Assembly (NCBI GenBank): GCA_001769535.1
Contig: MEOH01000001.1
Coordinates: 124,001 to 188,000, forward strand
Reading direction: 5' to 3'
DNA length: 64,000 bases
Origin: Bacteroidetes bacterium GWF2_38_335
GTDB taxonomy: Bacteria > Bacteroidota > Bacteroidia > Bacteroidales > GWF2-38-335
The notes beneath the pieces are model-generated. The model ran no database searches, was not told the origin of the DNA, and was given only the letters and a program-made list of their open reading frames with translations. Of this stretch, positions 26,815 to 35,528 are shown piece by piece; the stretch's first letter is position 1, and each line of letters starts with the position of its first letter. The translations under genes and the position numbers were made by a program.

Positions 26815-27744
26815 CTACATTCCATTAATTACCGGACAAATAATTTCCGGTGTTTTGTCTTTTTTTCCGAAAAGCATGGTAAAAGAAATTTCATGGCTTC
26901 CTAAGTTATTGTTTTTCAATTTGCTTACATAAAGCACATAGTTATACCCAAAGGCAATTTTTTTATGGACAAACCCTAAAAGGATATGGTAATTATCGTA
27001 ATGCAAAATGTCTGAGCTTTCATATCCAAAACCCATTCTGTACCAACTTAATGCTGCAGTGCAAGAAATTCTGTAGAGTACAAAATCCCTTATTACTTCA
27101 ACTCTGGCTGTTGGAGTAATTTTTACTTTGCTTTCAGTAAATAAATTTACTCCTCCATGAATGTTATATCTCCTTGGTAATACAGTTTCAGAATAAGTTG
27201 CTCTCCAAAAACTCATCAATGGTTCTGTAATATTATGAACTGCCAACCCTCCAAAATACTTTTCATTATACAGAATAAACCCGGCAAAAAAATTAAAAAA
27301 ACTTCTTTTGTTGCAGTCAATTTTATCCGTGTATGGGTTTTGAGTAAACATATTAGTATCAATAAACTTCTCCCCAAATTCAACCTGAATGGCAGGTTTA
27401 ATTATCAGGTTGCTTGTAATTGGAATATAGGCAGAATAAACAAGTGCGCCCGAATTAAATTTATAATACCCGTCATCATAAATAAAATTTGATACAATCA
27501 ACCCTATACCGCCTTTGATTTTATCAATGTATAGATCAGCAGCAGCAGTATATCTCATATTTTTGTAACCAAGCGCAGGTCTGTAATTGAAATAATTCAG
27601 ATTCAACCTTGGCTCTCCGGCCGATCCGGCAAATGCAGGGTTCACTGAAAGTGGTGAACTGTAATTTTGGTTCAGCAGGATCTCATCCTGTGCAAAAACT
27701 ATCAATGCACAAAATGAAAGAATTAAAGTGGTTAGCTTTTTCAT
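26815..27744 (-). CDS. PorP/SprF family type IX secretion membrane protein, copy 1
   Basis: A 309-residue protein with a signal peptide (MKKLTTLILSFCALIVFAQ). The mature start QNYSSPLSVNPAFAGSAG is the hallmark of PorP/SprF outer-membrane proteins, followed by a 14-strand barrel pattern (GGIGLIVSN, IKPAIQVEFGEK, YFGGLAVHN, RYNIHGGVNLFTES). Family members anchor or help export T9SS adhesins such as SprB. The neighbouring gene at 28139 is a paralogue with almost the same first 40 residues, last 15 residues and leader, so a local duplication happened. No gld/por core genes lie in the window. The T9SS cargo served is unknown; the choice-of-anchor L protein is the nearest. Confidence 0.9.
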   Translation of the reverse strand: MKKLTTLILSFCALIVFAQDEILLNQNYSSPLSVNPAFAGSAGEPRLNLNYFNYRPALGYKNMRYTAAADLYIDKIKGGIGLIVSNFIYDDGYYKFNSGALVYSAYIPITSNLIIKPAIQVEFGEKFIDTNMFTQNPYTDKIDCNKRSFFNFFAGFILYNEKYFGGLAVHNITEPLMSFWRATYSETVLPRRYNIHGGVNLFTESKVKITPTARVEVIRDFVLYRISCTAALSWYRMGFGYESSDILHYDNYHILLGFVHKKIAFGYNYVLYVSKLKNNNLGSHEISFTMLFGKKDKTPEIICPVINGM

Positions 27745-27793
27745 TGTAAAAACGTTTTATTATCTAAAGACCAAAACAAATATTATACTAATA

Positions 27794-27801
27794 CAAATAT
27801 A
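27794..27801 (-). promoter_or_regulatory. candidate -7 box of PorP/SprF copy 1
   Basis: Reads TATATTTG on the minus strand, matching the Bacteroidota TAnnTTTG box, about 50 bases before the start codon. No TTG is found at the -33 spacing. The same box is kept in the duplicated leader. Confidence 0.4.
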
Positions 27802-28084
27802 TGGTTAAATCTCACCCCATACTATGTAAAAGGTTTCAATTTCTCTGTGTTTTTTATTAGTGGGCTGATTGGATACATTACTGAATAAAATAATTGCTTT
27901 AACAACCATCATTAAAATGTAATTATGATCAACATTTGATTTTCTTTGATAAACATCTAATCTAAATAGGCTACGCTTTTTCAAAATAGCATCACAAAGA
28001 AAAACATCCCTTGTTTTCATATTCCCGACAAATAAAATAAGGGTTATACCTAAAAAATAAAATTTAATAGTTAAACTGCCATAT

Positions 28085-28117
28085 AAAAAAAAGGGGCGAA
28101 ACTTTATGCCCTGCCCC
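28085..28117 (-). terminator. probable terminator after PorP/SprF copy 2
   Basis: On the minus strand GGGGC and GCCCC pair around a 15-base loop and are followed by eight T. It lies just past the stop of the gene ending at 28139. The short stem makes it a modest candidate. Confidence 0.4.
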
Positions 28118-28138
28118 AACTAATACTAAACCTGAATA

Positions 28139-29101
28139 TTATATTCCATTAATCACCGGACAAGTAATCTCCGGAGTTTTGTCTTTTTTTCCGAAAAGCC
28201 AGGTAAAAGAAAATTCATGGCTTCCAAGATGTTGATTATTCAATTGACTTACAAAAAACACATAATTATATACTATTGAAAATTTCTTGCCAACAAATCC
28301 TAAAAGCAAGTGATAGTTGTCGTAATCCATTATACCTGATCTTTCATACCCCAATCCCATACGATACCCTTTTAAGGCTGCAGCACAAATAACCCTGTAA
28401 AGTTCCATTCGGTCGGTAATGACAATTCTCGCTGTTGGAGTGATTTGTATTTTACTTTCTGTAAATAAGTTTAATCCGCCATGAATGTCATATCTCATGG
28501 GCAATACATAAGAATCAGTAGTTTCTTCTATACTTTTTTCTGTATACATGTAAGGTTCTGCAATATGATAGACCATTGCACCTCCAAAGTATTTTTCATT
28601 GTATATAATAAATCCGGCCGAAACATCAATGAATCTGATTTTCGAATAACCAAATTGTTCCAGGAAAATAGGTTTAAGAGAAGGGTTCGGTGGTGGAGGA
28701 AAACAAAACTCAGTCATTATTTTTTTATTTCCGAATCCTAACTGAATTGCCGGTTTGATAACAAGTTTTTCTGCTAACGGAATGTGTGCCGAATAAATTA
28801 GCGAATATGATCCGAAATTATAAACTCCATCCTCTGCAACAAAACTTGATGCAATTATTCCGATCCCGCCCTTTATTTTACCGAAATAATGATCTGCTGA
28901 GACAGAGCTCTTCACATTTGTAGAACCCGTACCAGGGTATTGATTAAAATAATTCACTGCCACCCTTGTTCTCCCTGCCGATCCGGCAAATGCAGGGTTT
29001 ACCGATAAAGGTGAACTGTAATTCTGGTTCAGAATGATCTCGTCCTGTGCAAAAACCACCAATGCACAAAATGAAAGGATTAAAGTGGTTAGCTTTTTCA
29101 T
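28139..29101 (-). CDS. PorP/SprF family type IX secretion membrane protein, copy 2
   Basis: A 320-residue paralogue of the gene at 26815. The signal peptide and mature start (QNYSSPLSVNPAFAGSAG) are almost unchanged, and the C-terminus GKKDKTPEI-CPVING is shared, but the middle of the barrel differs. A proline-rich insert (FPPPPNPSLKPIFLEQ) lies between strands at about residue 133, probably an extracellular loop. The conserved ends with variable loops suggest that the two barrels receive different T9SS passengers, which is inference. The leader carries its own copy of the promoter-like box. Confidence 0.9.
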   Translation of the reverse strand: MKKLTTLILSFCALVVFAQDEIILNQNYSSPLSVNPAFAGSAGRTRVAVNYFNQYPGTGSTNVKSSVSADHYFGKIKGGIGIIASSFVAEDGVYNFGSYSLIYSAHIPLAEKLVIKPAIQLGFGNKKIMTEFCFPPPPNPSLKPIFLEQFGYSKIRFIDVSAGFIIYNEKYFGGAMVYHIAEPYMYTEKSIEETTDSYVLPMRYDIHGGLNLFTESKIQITPTARIVITDRMELYRVICAAALKGYRMGLGYERSGIMDYDNYHLLLGFVGKKFSIVYNYVFFVSQLNNQHLGSHEFSFTWLFGKKDKTPEITCPVINGI

Positions 29102-29406
29102 TGTGAAAACGTTTTATTATCTAAAGACCAAAACAAATATTATACTAATGCAAATATATGGTTAAATTTCACCCCATACTATGTTAAAGGTTTCATTTTT
29201 TCTGTGTTTTTTATTAGATGGCTGATTGGATACATTACTGAATAATTAGCATAGCCAAAAATTCTAAAATTAAAAGCTATTATGATCAACATCAGATTTT
29301 CATAGATTAACAGTTAAATTTTATCGTCATTTTTTTAATATGCCCCATTGAGCAGCTTCGTGAAGACTTTTTTACTACTTTTACCTGGTTAAAAATCCTG
29401 CTGACT
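29102..29406 (-). repeat. second copy of the PorP/SprF leader, then plain spacer
   Basis: Bases 29102-29247 repeat 27745-27890 with only scattered differences. Bases 29250-29406 are an AT-rich spacer before the divergent methyltransferase gene and show nothing I recognise. Confidence 0.6.
29151..29158 (-). promoter_or_regulatory. candidate -7 box of PorP/SprF copy 2
   Basis: TATATTTG on the minus strand, about 50 bases before the start codon and identical in position to the copy 1 box. A -33 TTG is not evident. Confidence 0.4.
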
Positions 29407-30174
29407 ATGAACAAAAAACAATGGTACGAATCACTGTTTGAAAACTACGGTGAAAAATATGACTCTGAATGTTTTACTCAGGGAACAACCGGCGAATGTG
29501 ATTTTATTGAAAAAGAACTTTCAGAAAATAAAAAACTGAAAATATTGGATGTGGGATGCGGCACCGGAAGACATGCCATTGAACTGACAAAAAGAGGATA
29601 CTCTATCACAGGTATTGACCTCTCCGAATCGCAACTGGCAAGGGCCAGAGAAAAAGCAAAAAAATGCAACCTCAAAATAGATTTCCAAAAACAGGATGCC
29701 CGAAACCTGCCCTTTGATAAGGAATTTGATGTGGCCATCATGCTTTGTGAAGGCGGATTTCCATTGATGGAAACCGATGAAATGAATTTTGAAATTCTGA
29801 AAAACGTTGGCAAATCATTACGCATTAATGGGAAGTTTATTTTCACCACCCTTAACGGACTCTTTCCATTGTATCATTCTGTGGAGCAGTTCTGCGATTC
29901 AGTAAAAGGCGAAGGAAATGCCACCTACCGCAGCAACACTTTTAATCTCATGACTTTCCGCGACCACAATATTACTGATGTAGAAGATGATCATGGAAAT
30001 AAAAGAACCCTGGAATGTAACGAACGATATTACGTGCCCAGCGAAATAACCTGGCTGCTAAAATCACTTGGCTTTAAAAAAATTGAGATATTCGGAGCCA
30101 AAATCGGTGCTTACTCTAGAGAAGATCAACTTACTACCGAGGATTTTGAAATGCTGGTGATTGCTGAAAAATAA
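29407..30174 (+). CDS. class I SAM-dependent methyltransferase
   Basis: A 255-residue cytoplasmic protein with the Rossmann methyltransferase motifs: motif I LKILDVGCGTGRHAIELTKRG near residue 44, acidic D74 at the end of strand 2 (ITGIDLSESQ), DARNLPF and the strand-4 region FDVAIMLCEGGFPLM. The C-terminal half is a beta-rich cap containing FTTLNGLFPLYH and YVPSEITWLL. The substrate cannot be read; small-molecule methyltransferases of this type (UbiE/Methyltransf_25 group) act on many compounds. It stands alone, divergent from the PorP/SprF genes and followed by a repeat-rich gap. Confidence 0.85.
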   Translation: MNKKQWYESLFENYGEKYDSECFTQGTTGECDFIEKELSENKKLKILDVGCGTGRHAIELTKRGYSITGIDLSESQLARAREKAKKCNLKIDFQKQDARNLPFDKEFDVAIMLCEGGFPLMETDEMNFEILKNVGKSLRINGKFIFTTLNGLFPLYHSVEQFCDSVKGEGNATYRSNTFNLMTFRDHNITDVEDDHGNKRTLECNERYYVPSEITWLLKSLGFKKIEIFGAKIGAYSREDQLTTEDFEMLVIAEK

Positions 30175-30911
30175 ATTTCAAGTTTTTGTTTTGTGCTTTT
30201 TGTTTACGCCAAAGATTAAAAAACAGGGTGTGCAGATTTTATGAGATGCTTAATTGATAAAAGATTATAGTTCGGTACTCTGTACCTTTTTATTCAATAC
30301 AAATTTTTACCTACAAAGAGAGTGGTGCTCTGCACCTTATAAGCTAATTTAATAGGTGCAGAGCACCATAATTTCAATAACATAAATAAAAATGATAACC
30401 AAAGGTGCAGAGCACATAGCCGTCAGGTTTATTTTGCAACAAAATGATTATCAAGTTATAACAAAGGGATCCCTCACTGCGTTCGGGATGACAGCTCGTA
30501 TTATGTGTTGGGTGGGGAGGTTGAGGAAGGCAAGCCTTCCTCAACCTCCCCACCCTTATTCCAAAATGACCATTGTCATCCCGAACCACCCTAAAGTGGT
30601 GAGGGATCTCTTTGTAATTACCGATATTTAATTTTTAAAAACTTTAACCTGACGGCTATAAAATGATAATGATTTAAGAACAAGGAACATCGATATTCGA
30701 TTTGAGAAGTTTTATTAAGTTCATAAATCAAAAATCGGTGTTCCTTGTTCAATATTCAACTTTTCTAAAATTTTGTATATTAAAGCCATCGTCTCAGGTA
30801 GAGGTAAAAAATAATTAAAACTATCTATAATCATGCTAATTACAATTATTAAACTGACGGCAATGTGCAGAGCACCGAAATATTGATTCTTATTAAAACA
30901 GCAACTCTTAA
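30175..30911. repeat. repeat-rich gap with GGTGCTCTGCACC palindromes and nested inverted repeats
   Basis: No gene is supported here. Copies of the 13-base element GGTGCTCTGCACC, or its complement GGTGCAGAGCACC, lie at 30324-30336 and 30355-30367. Shortened or mutated copies are at 30274-30286 (GGTACTCTGTACC), 30404-30415 and 30864-30876. Around 30461-30615 is a nested inverted repeat (separate entry). The words ATAGCCGTCAGGTT (30416-30429) and AACCTGACGGCTAT recur in inverted order on its two sides. A further imperfect inverted repeat contains GAACAAGGAACATCGAT (30678-30694) and ATCGGTGTTCCTTGTTC (30734-30750). The pattern is that of REP-like dispersed repeats of Bacteroidota. Confidence 0.6.
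30461..30615. mobile_element. nested inverted-repeat element, MITE-like
   Basis: A perfect 22-base-pair inner hairpin (30510-30531 with 30534-30555, 2-base loop) sits within imperfect outer arms. The left arm (30461-30493) contains GGGATCCCTCAC and CGGGATGACA; the right arm (30574-30615) contains TGTCATCCCGAAC and GTGAGGGATCTC. The element is about 155 bases, has no coding capacity and lies among other repeats. Mobility is inferred from structure only; no target duplication was identified. Confidence 0.5.
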
Positions 30912-31742
30912 TTAAAATTTCGTCGTTTTCCAAAAGCCCCTGTCAAACACCATAGACTCTTCATATCCAATAGCTTTCAATACAGGTATGACTTCATCAT
31001 ACTTACTCGTAATTTCATTAATATGATGGCTGTCAGAATTAAGCGATATTTTTATCCCAAGCCTTTTCATTTGTTTTATAATGTCATAAGCCGGATAGGG
31101 TTCTTTAGTGTATCCCTTATAGATTCCCCTGACATTGATTTCAACAATTACTCCTGAATTTTTAATTTCAACCAAAACATCCTTAAGCAGGTTTTTGTAC
31201 CATTCCTCTGCTTCCAGTCCCGGAACCGTTCGCATCAAATGAAGTTTTACTTTATCGAAATGACCCAACAGGTCGGGCTTATCGCTTTTCAGAAAATCGC
31301 AGGTTTTTTCGTAAAAATTATATACCAATGCCTTTTTATCACAATCAAAAACCTCTTTGAAACCTTTTTCAAAATTTTCATACGGACCGTCAATTTCAAA
31401 AATCTCTCCTCCTTTTTCCACAAAATGTACTGAGCCAATCACATAATCAAGCTTGTATTCCATGAATTTTGCAGGTCCTGTTATTCCTTTTATGTAATCA
31501 ATTTCCAAACCGCTGTAAACATCAATAATTCCGGCATATTTATCTTTCAGAAGATTTATTTCCTCAAGATATTTTTGAAAATTCTCCTTCTGAATGCACC
31601 ACACACTTTCAAAAGGCAATGGCGCATGACCTGAAAAACCATAGCTTTTAAAACCCAAGCGAATGGCTTCGGTCAGGTACTCCTCAGGACTGCATTTTCC
31701 GTCATCAAAGCATGAATGACTGTGAAAATTGTACAAATACAT
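30912..31742 (-). CDS. PHP family phosphatase, probable histidinol-phosphatase
   Basis: A 276-residue protein with the PHP metal-binding signature NFHSHSCFDDGKCSPEEY (residues 5-22), GFSGHAPLP (35-43), GLEIDYIKG, YVIGSVHFV and a final SLNSDSHH. These histidines and aspartates hold the metal cluster in HisJ/HisK-type histidinol-phosphatases, which release phosphate in histidine biosynthesis. Length and motif order fit the HisK group. No other his genes are nearby, so a related phosphoesterase role is possible. It is divergent from a TonB-dependent receptor with 36 bases between starts. Confidence 0.8.
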   Translation of the reverse strand: MYLYNFHSHSCFDDGKCSPEEYLTEAIRLGFKSYGFSGHAPLPFESVWCIQKENFQKYLEEINLLKDKYAGIIDVYSGLEIDYIKGITGPAKFMEYKLDYVIGSVHFVEKGGEIFEIDGPYENFEKGFKEVFDCDKKALVYNFYEKTCDFLKSDKPDLLGHFDKVKLHLMRTVPGLEAEEWYKNLLKDVLVEIKNSGVIVEINVRGIYKGYTKEPYPAYDIIKQMKRLGIKISLNSDSHHINEITSKYDEVIPVLKAIGYEESMVFDRGFWKTTKF

Positions 31743-31778
31743 AAATATTTGCTATTTTTCGTTTGTAATTGAAATTCT

Positions 31779-34160
31779 GTGCATAAAAATAAAACATACC
31801 GAGCAATTATTAATGATAAGCTTAAAATCTTTTTATTCACATTTCTTATAGTGGGTGTTCAGTCCCTTTCACAAAATTTTCAGACCGTGCGTGGTCAGGT
31901 CACCGATAAAGATACTGACAGTCCTTTGCCCGGAGCATCAGTCGTTTTAGTTCAAAATGGTGAAAGTATCGGTGTTGGCACCGATGAAGACGGAAAATTC
32001 ATTTTTGAAAAAATCCCTGTGGGACGTCAAACCTTCAAAGTAAGCTTTATAGGATATAAAGATGCATGGCTCAGGGATATTGAAATTGTTTCGGGGAAAC
32101 AGACTGTTTTAAATGTTCAGCTTATTCCGGATGTTTATAGCATGGGAACTGTTGAAGTGAAGGGAACCAGAAGAAAATCCGAGACAGTAAATGAAATGAT
32201 TTCATTAAGTGCCCGTACCTTTTCAGTTGAAGAAACCAGCAAATATGCAGGAAGCTGGGGCGACCCGGCACGCATGGCGGCAAACTTTGCCGGAGTAACT
32301 GCCTTGTCGGATAAGCGTAATGATATTGTAGTTCGCGGCAATTCGCCCCTGGGTGTTCTCTGGCGCATGGACGGAATGGAAATTCCGAACCCCAACCACT
32401 TTTCAGTTGCCGGCAGTTCGGGTGGGGCCATCAGCATGATCAACAACAACTTGCTATCAAATTCCGATTTTCTTTCTGGAGCTTTTCCCGCCGAATACGG
32501 AAACGCCACCTCCGCCGTTTTCGATTTAAAAATGAGACAGGGAAACAATGAAAAATTTGAATTCCTGGGGCAGGCCGGAGTAAACGGTTTTGAATTCGGT
32601 GCCGAAGGTCCGTTTAAAAAAGGAGGTGCTTCATTTCTGATCAATTATCGGTATTCTACATTAACTGCTCTTGAGAAAATCGGAATAACCATCATTGATG
32701 CCGAGCTTGATTTTCAGGATCTTTCCTTTAAGCTGAATTTCCCGGTTAAAAAGGGAAATCTGTCATTATTCGGAATTGGAGGCATGAGCAAAGCAAATGA
32801 ATTTGCCGAAAAAGATTCAGTAAACTGGATTACAAGAGATGACAGGTTGAGCAGTGTCAGCGGAGCAAAAATGGGAGTTACCGGATTGACCTTTTCCAAA
32901 ATGTTGTCTGAAAAAACCAACCTGAGAATTAATATCGGTTACTCGGCAAACAACCCGTATTTCAGTAAAGACTCTCTGGGACATGACTATCAGCGGTTTG
33001 AGCTAACAAAGCTTGCAATGAATGAAATTAAAAAATCCGCTTCGATTCAGATAAACAGCAAATTAAACCAGAAAAACAAAATAAGAACCGGAATAATTTT
33101 CAGAAACATTGCGGTGGATAATGATGCCTGGTATAAAATATTTTCCCCGGAAGAAAAGAAGATTACTTACAGCACTGTCAAAGGAAATTTGAACCTTGCC
33201 GAAGCTTTCATTCAATGGAAATGGTACTTTTCTCCATCAATGACACTTAATACCGGAATCCATGATCAGTTTCTGACATTAAACAACAGCAATTCCATTG
33301 AGCCAAGAGCTTCGGTCACATGGAACATCACACCTGTTCATTCACTTAATTTGGGTGTGGGTATGCACAGCCAGATGCAGCCTACTGCAATTTACTTTTC
33401 TGAATTTACCGATGAAGCAGGAAATATTTTATACAGAAATAAAAATCTGGATTTCACAAAAAGCACGCATTATATTATATCATACGACCATCAGATTTCG
33501 GAAAACATAAGATTTAAATCAGAAATTTACCTGCAGAAATTGTACGACATTCCTTTGGGCACCCAAAATCCCTATTATTCCCTGATAAATTTCGGATATG
33601 ATGACGACATCTTTTCACATGAAATATTTGTAAATAAAGGAAAAGGTGAAAACTATGGAGTGGAGTTTACCTTCGAAAGATTTTTCCATAAAAATTATTA
33701 CTATCTGATAACCACATCGCTCTATAATTCAACTTTTACCGACAGTTACAATTACAAAAGAGAAACCAGATACAATTGTAATTATGCATGGAACGTTTTG
33801 GCGGGTAAAGAAATCAAACTGAGTGAAAATAACCTGCTTGGCTTCAGTGCTACAGTTGTCAATATCGGCGGCCAGAGATATACCCCTATTGACATCGAAG
33901 AATCAGCAGGCGCCGGACGAACAGTATATATAGATTCACTTCCATTTTCAGAAAAATATCCGGATTTTTTTAAAATTGATATCCGCATCAGGTTCAGGAA
34001 CAACAATAAGAAATTTTCACAGGAAATTGCTTTGGAGATGGCCAATATTCTGAATAAAAAGAACATCGAAAATCAATATTTTGATTTTGAAACAAGGCAA
34101 ATCAAATACTATTATTTGCTGGGAAGAATTCCGGTCGCTTTTTACAGAATAGAATTTTAA
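31779..34160 (+). CDS. TonB-dependent receptor with carboxypeptidase-like regulatory domain
   Basis: A 793-residue outer-membrane protein from GTG 31779. A hydrophobic export signal covers about residues 16-33 (IFLFTFLIVGVQSLSQ). Residues 38-120 form a carboxypeptidase-like regulatory domain (VRGQVTDKDTDSPLPGASVV, IGYKDAW). A plug domain covers about 120-230 (VRGNSPLGVLWRMDGMEIPN, FPAEYGNATSAVFDLKMRQG) and the rest is a beta barrel ending with the aromatic FYRIEF. Such receptors import ligands using TonB/ExbBD energy. The substrate cannot be inferred; no SusD-like partner is adjacent, so it is not a typical glycan-uptake pair. The gene is only three bases from the convergent lipoprotein stop. 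Confidence 0.87.
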   Translation: MHKNKTYRAIINDKLKIFLFTFLIVGVQSLSQNFQTVRGQVTDKDTDSPLPGASVVLVQNGESIGVGTDEDGKFIFEKIPVGRQTFKVSFIGYKDAWLRDIEIVSGKQTVLNVQLIPDVYSMGTVEVKGTRRKSETVNEMISLSARTFSVEETSKYAGSWGDPARMAANFAGVTALSDKRNDIVVRGNSPLGVLWRMDGMEIPNPNHFSVAGSSGGAISMINNNLLSNSDFLSGAFPAEYGNATSAVFDLKMRQGNNEKFEFLGQAGVNGFEFGAEGPFKKGGASFLINYRYSTLTALEKIGITIIDAELDFQDLSFKLNFPVKKGNLSLFGIGGMSKANEFAEKDSVNWITRDDRLSSVSGAKMGVTGLTFSKMLSEKTNLRINIGYSANNPYFSKDSLGHDYQRFELTKLAMNEIKKSASIQINSKLNQKNKIRTGIIFRNIAVDNDAWYKIFSPEEKKITYSTVKGNLNLAEAFIQWKWYFSPSMTLNTGIHDQFLTLNNSNSIEPRASVTWNITPVHSLNLGVGMHSQMQPTAIYFSEFTDEAGNILYRNKNLDFTKSTHYIISYDHQISENIRFKSEIYLQKLYDIPLGTQNPYYSLINFGYDDDIFSHEIFVNKGKGENYGVEFTFERFFHKNYYYLITTSLYNSTFTDSYNYKRETRYNCNYAWNVLAGKEIKLSENNLLGFSATVVNIGGQRYTPIDIEESAGAGRTVYIDSLPFSEKYPDFFKIDIRIRFRNNNKKFSQEIALEMANILNKKNIENQYFDFETRQIKYYYLLGRIPVAFYRIEF

Positions 34161-34162
34161 TG

Positions 34163-35509
34163 CTATTCCGATTTTTCCAAAGCCTGATCAATCAGTGGAT
34201 CCTTTTGTATTTTCATCTTTTTTGCTTTCCACAATTCAACGGCCTGACTATAAAACATTGCAGCTTTTTCGTTTTCGTTTTTCATTGCAGAAAGTTTGGC
34301 GTAAAAGAAATAGACATCGGGATTTTCAGGATCAACAGCTTTGTAGATGAGCAGAAATTTTTGCGCATTTACAAGATCTTTGTTTTTAAGTGCATTGTTC
34401 GAATATGAATAAGCGACAATACTCATGTAGCTGATGAGTCTTGAATACATCTGGCTTTTAAATCTGTCGGAAGTCTGGCCCTCAAGTTTTTTAACCCGTT
34501 CCAATTCCGATTTCCACCAGTCTGCATTTTCAGTCTGGAAAGCCTTCACATAATCCTGCTGTAACTTTATCTCTTCAACGAGGCAGGTATTCAGTTTCAT
34601 CTGAATATCCTGAAGATTTTCGGTACTAATCTCAGCAATCCTTGATTTCAGTTCTAAAGGATCGATGAGTCCGCTAAACGACTGAATAAATCTTTGCATA
34701 AAAACATATGACTCGAGAGGCTCGGAGTTAATATTGATAGAATCGGATACTGACTTAATATAGCTGTAGTTAGACTTTATTTTGGCTTCGTCTTTTTGTG
34801 TACTTTTTACCATTTCCTTGTTATCCAGAAGAATAAAAACCTGCTTCATAACTTCAGTTCCGGGCCATTCATGCTTCCCCTCAAACATGATAAATTCATT
34901 GCTGATTTTTTTCGCAGAGAGGTTCTGGTTCAGCGAGATCAATTCAAGGAAGTTAAAATCGCGGGTACCTGCAATTCCGATAAAATCATAGTTAATTTTG
35001 GCATTAACATCAGCAATTCCACCTCCGCACCCAATTACGGTATTGATTTTGAATGCCGAGGCAAACAATGAAGCAACCTTGGCACCACCAGAGAAACCCA
35101 GAGCATAAATACGGGATGTTTCAATGGAAAACCTTGAAATAACATCAGTGTAAATGGCATCTCCGGCTTTTTTAATATCCTCGGGGCCCATACCGTTTTC
35201 AGTAGAATTGGATCCAACCAGAATTACGCCAAAATTCTCTGCCAAATCCTTATACAATTCAACCGGCTGTGAGCCAACCGCGTGGGGATCGAATGAAAAT
35301 ATTACCGGGAATTTTTTGTCACCGGAGTAATTCGAAGGTAAATACAAGGCATAACTAATAGTAGAGTCTTTAGAACATTTAACATTTTTATTGACAATTC
35401 CTGTCTTAAATTCAGATACACTATTGTTTTGTTCTGAATTGTCTCCGCTCCCGGAGCAGGCGACTATAAAAAACATCATTAAAACCGGCAAATACATAAT
35501 TTTTTTCAT
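34163..35509 (-). CDS. lipoprotein with alpha/beta-hydrolase and helical-repeat domains
   Basis: A 448-residue lipoprotein from ATG 35509; a start nine codons upstream would overlap the preceding gene and weaken the signal. The lipobox is FFIVAC. Residues 35-220 look like an alpha/beta hydrolase of the esterase or polyhydroxybutyrate-depolymerase type (SYALYLPSNYSGDKKFPVIF, nucleophile elbow YALGFSGGAK, and a possible catalytic His in FEGKHEWPG). The C-terminal 210 residues are helical and end in TPR-like pairs (PDVYFFYAKLSAMKNENEKA). An anchored esterase with a protein-binding tail is the likely reading. The substrate is unknown. Confidence 0.7.
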   Translation of the reverse strand: MKKIMYLPVLMMFFIVACSGSGDNSEQNNSVSEFKTGIVNKNVKCSKDSTISYALYLPSNYSGDKKFPVIFSFDPHAVGSQPVELYKDLAENFGVILVGSNSTENGMGPEDIKKAGDAIYTDVISRFSIETSRIYALGFSGGAKVASLFASAFKINTVIGCGGGIADVNAKINYDFIGIAGTRDFNFLELISLNQNLSAKKISNEFIMFEGKHEWPGTEVMKQVFILLDNKEMVKSTQKDEAKIKSNYSYIKSVSDSININSEPLESYVFMQRFIQSFSGLIDPLELKSRIAEISTENLQDIQMKLNTCLVEEIKLQQDYVKAFQTENADWWKSELERVKKLEGQTSDRFKSQMYSRLISYMSIVAYSYSNNALKNKDLVNAQKFLLIYKAVDPENPDVYFFYAKLSAMKNENEKAAMFYSQAVELWKAKKMKIQKDPLIDQALEKSE

Positions 35510-35528
35510 CTTAATTTTTTTTTGAACT

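Larger units (their letters stand above)
27745..28138 (-). repeat. duplicated leader region between the two PorP/SprF genes
   Basis: Bases 27745-27890 are nearly identical to 29102-29247, the leader of the second PorP/SprF gene, so gene and control region were duplicated together. A -7 box TATATTTG reads on the minus strand at 27794-27801. Bases 27890-28080 are AT-rich without a recognised feature. A 104-codon minus-strand frame overlapping the leader has no coding character. Confidence 0.6.

Noticed and set aside
27805-28119. A 104-codon minus-strand frame between the PorP/SprF genes
   Set aside because: It overlaps the duplicated leader and its promoter-like box, and its sequence has no signal peptide, motif or normal coding composition.
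30721-30933. A 70-codon minus-strand frame downstream of the PHP phosphatase
   Set aside because: Most of it is translated repeat sequence (the ACAAGGAACA repeat arm), and it overlaps the end of the phosphatase gene.
31779-34160. A SusC/SusD glycan-uptake locus
   Set aside because: Neither TonB-dependent receptor has a SusD-like gene or glycoside hydrolase nearby.
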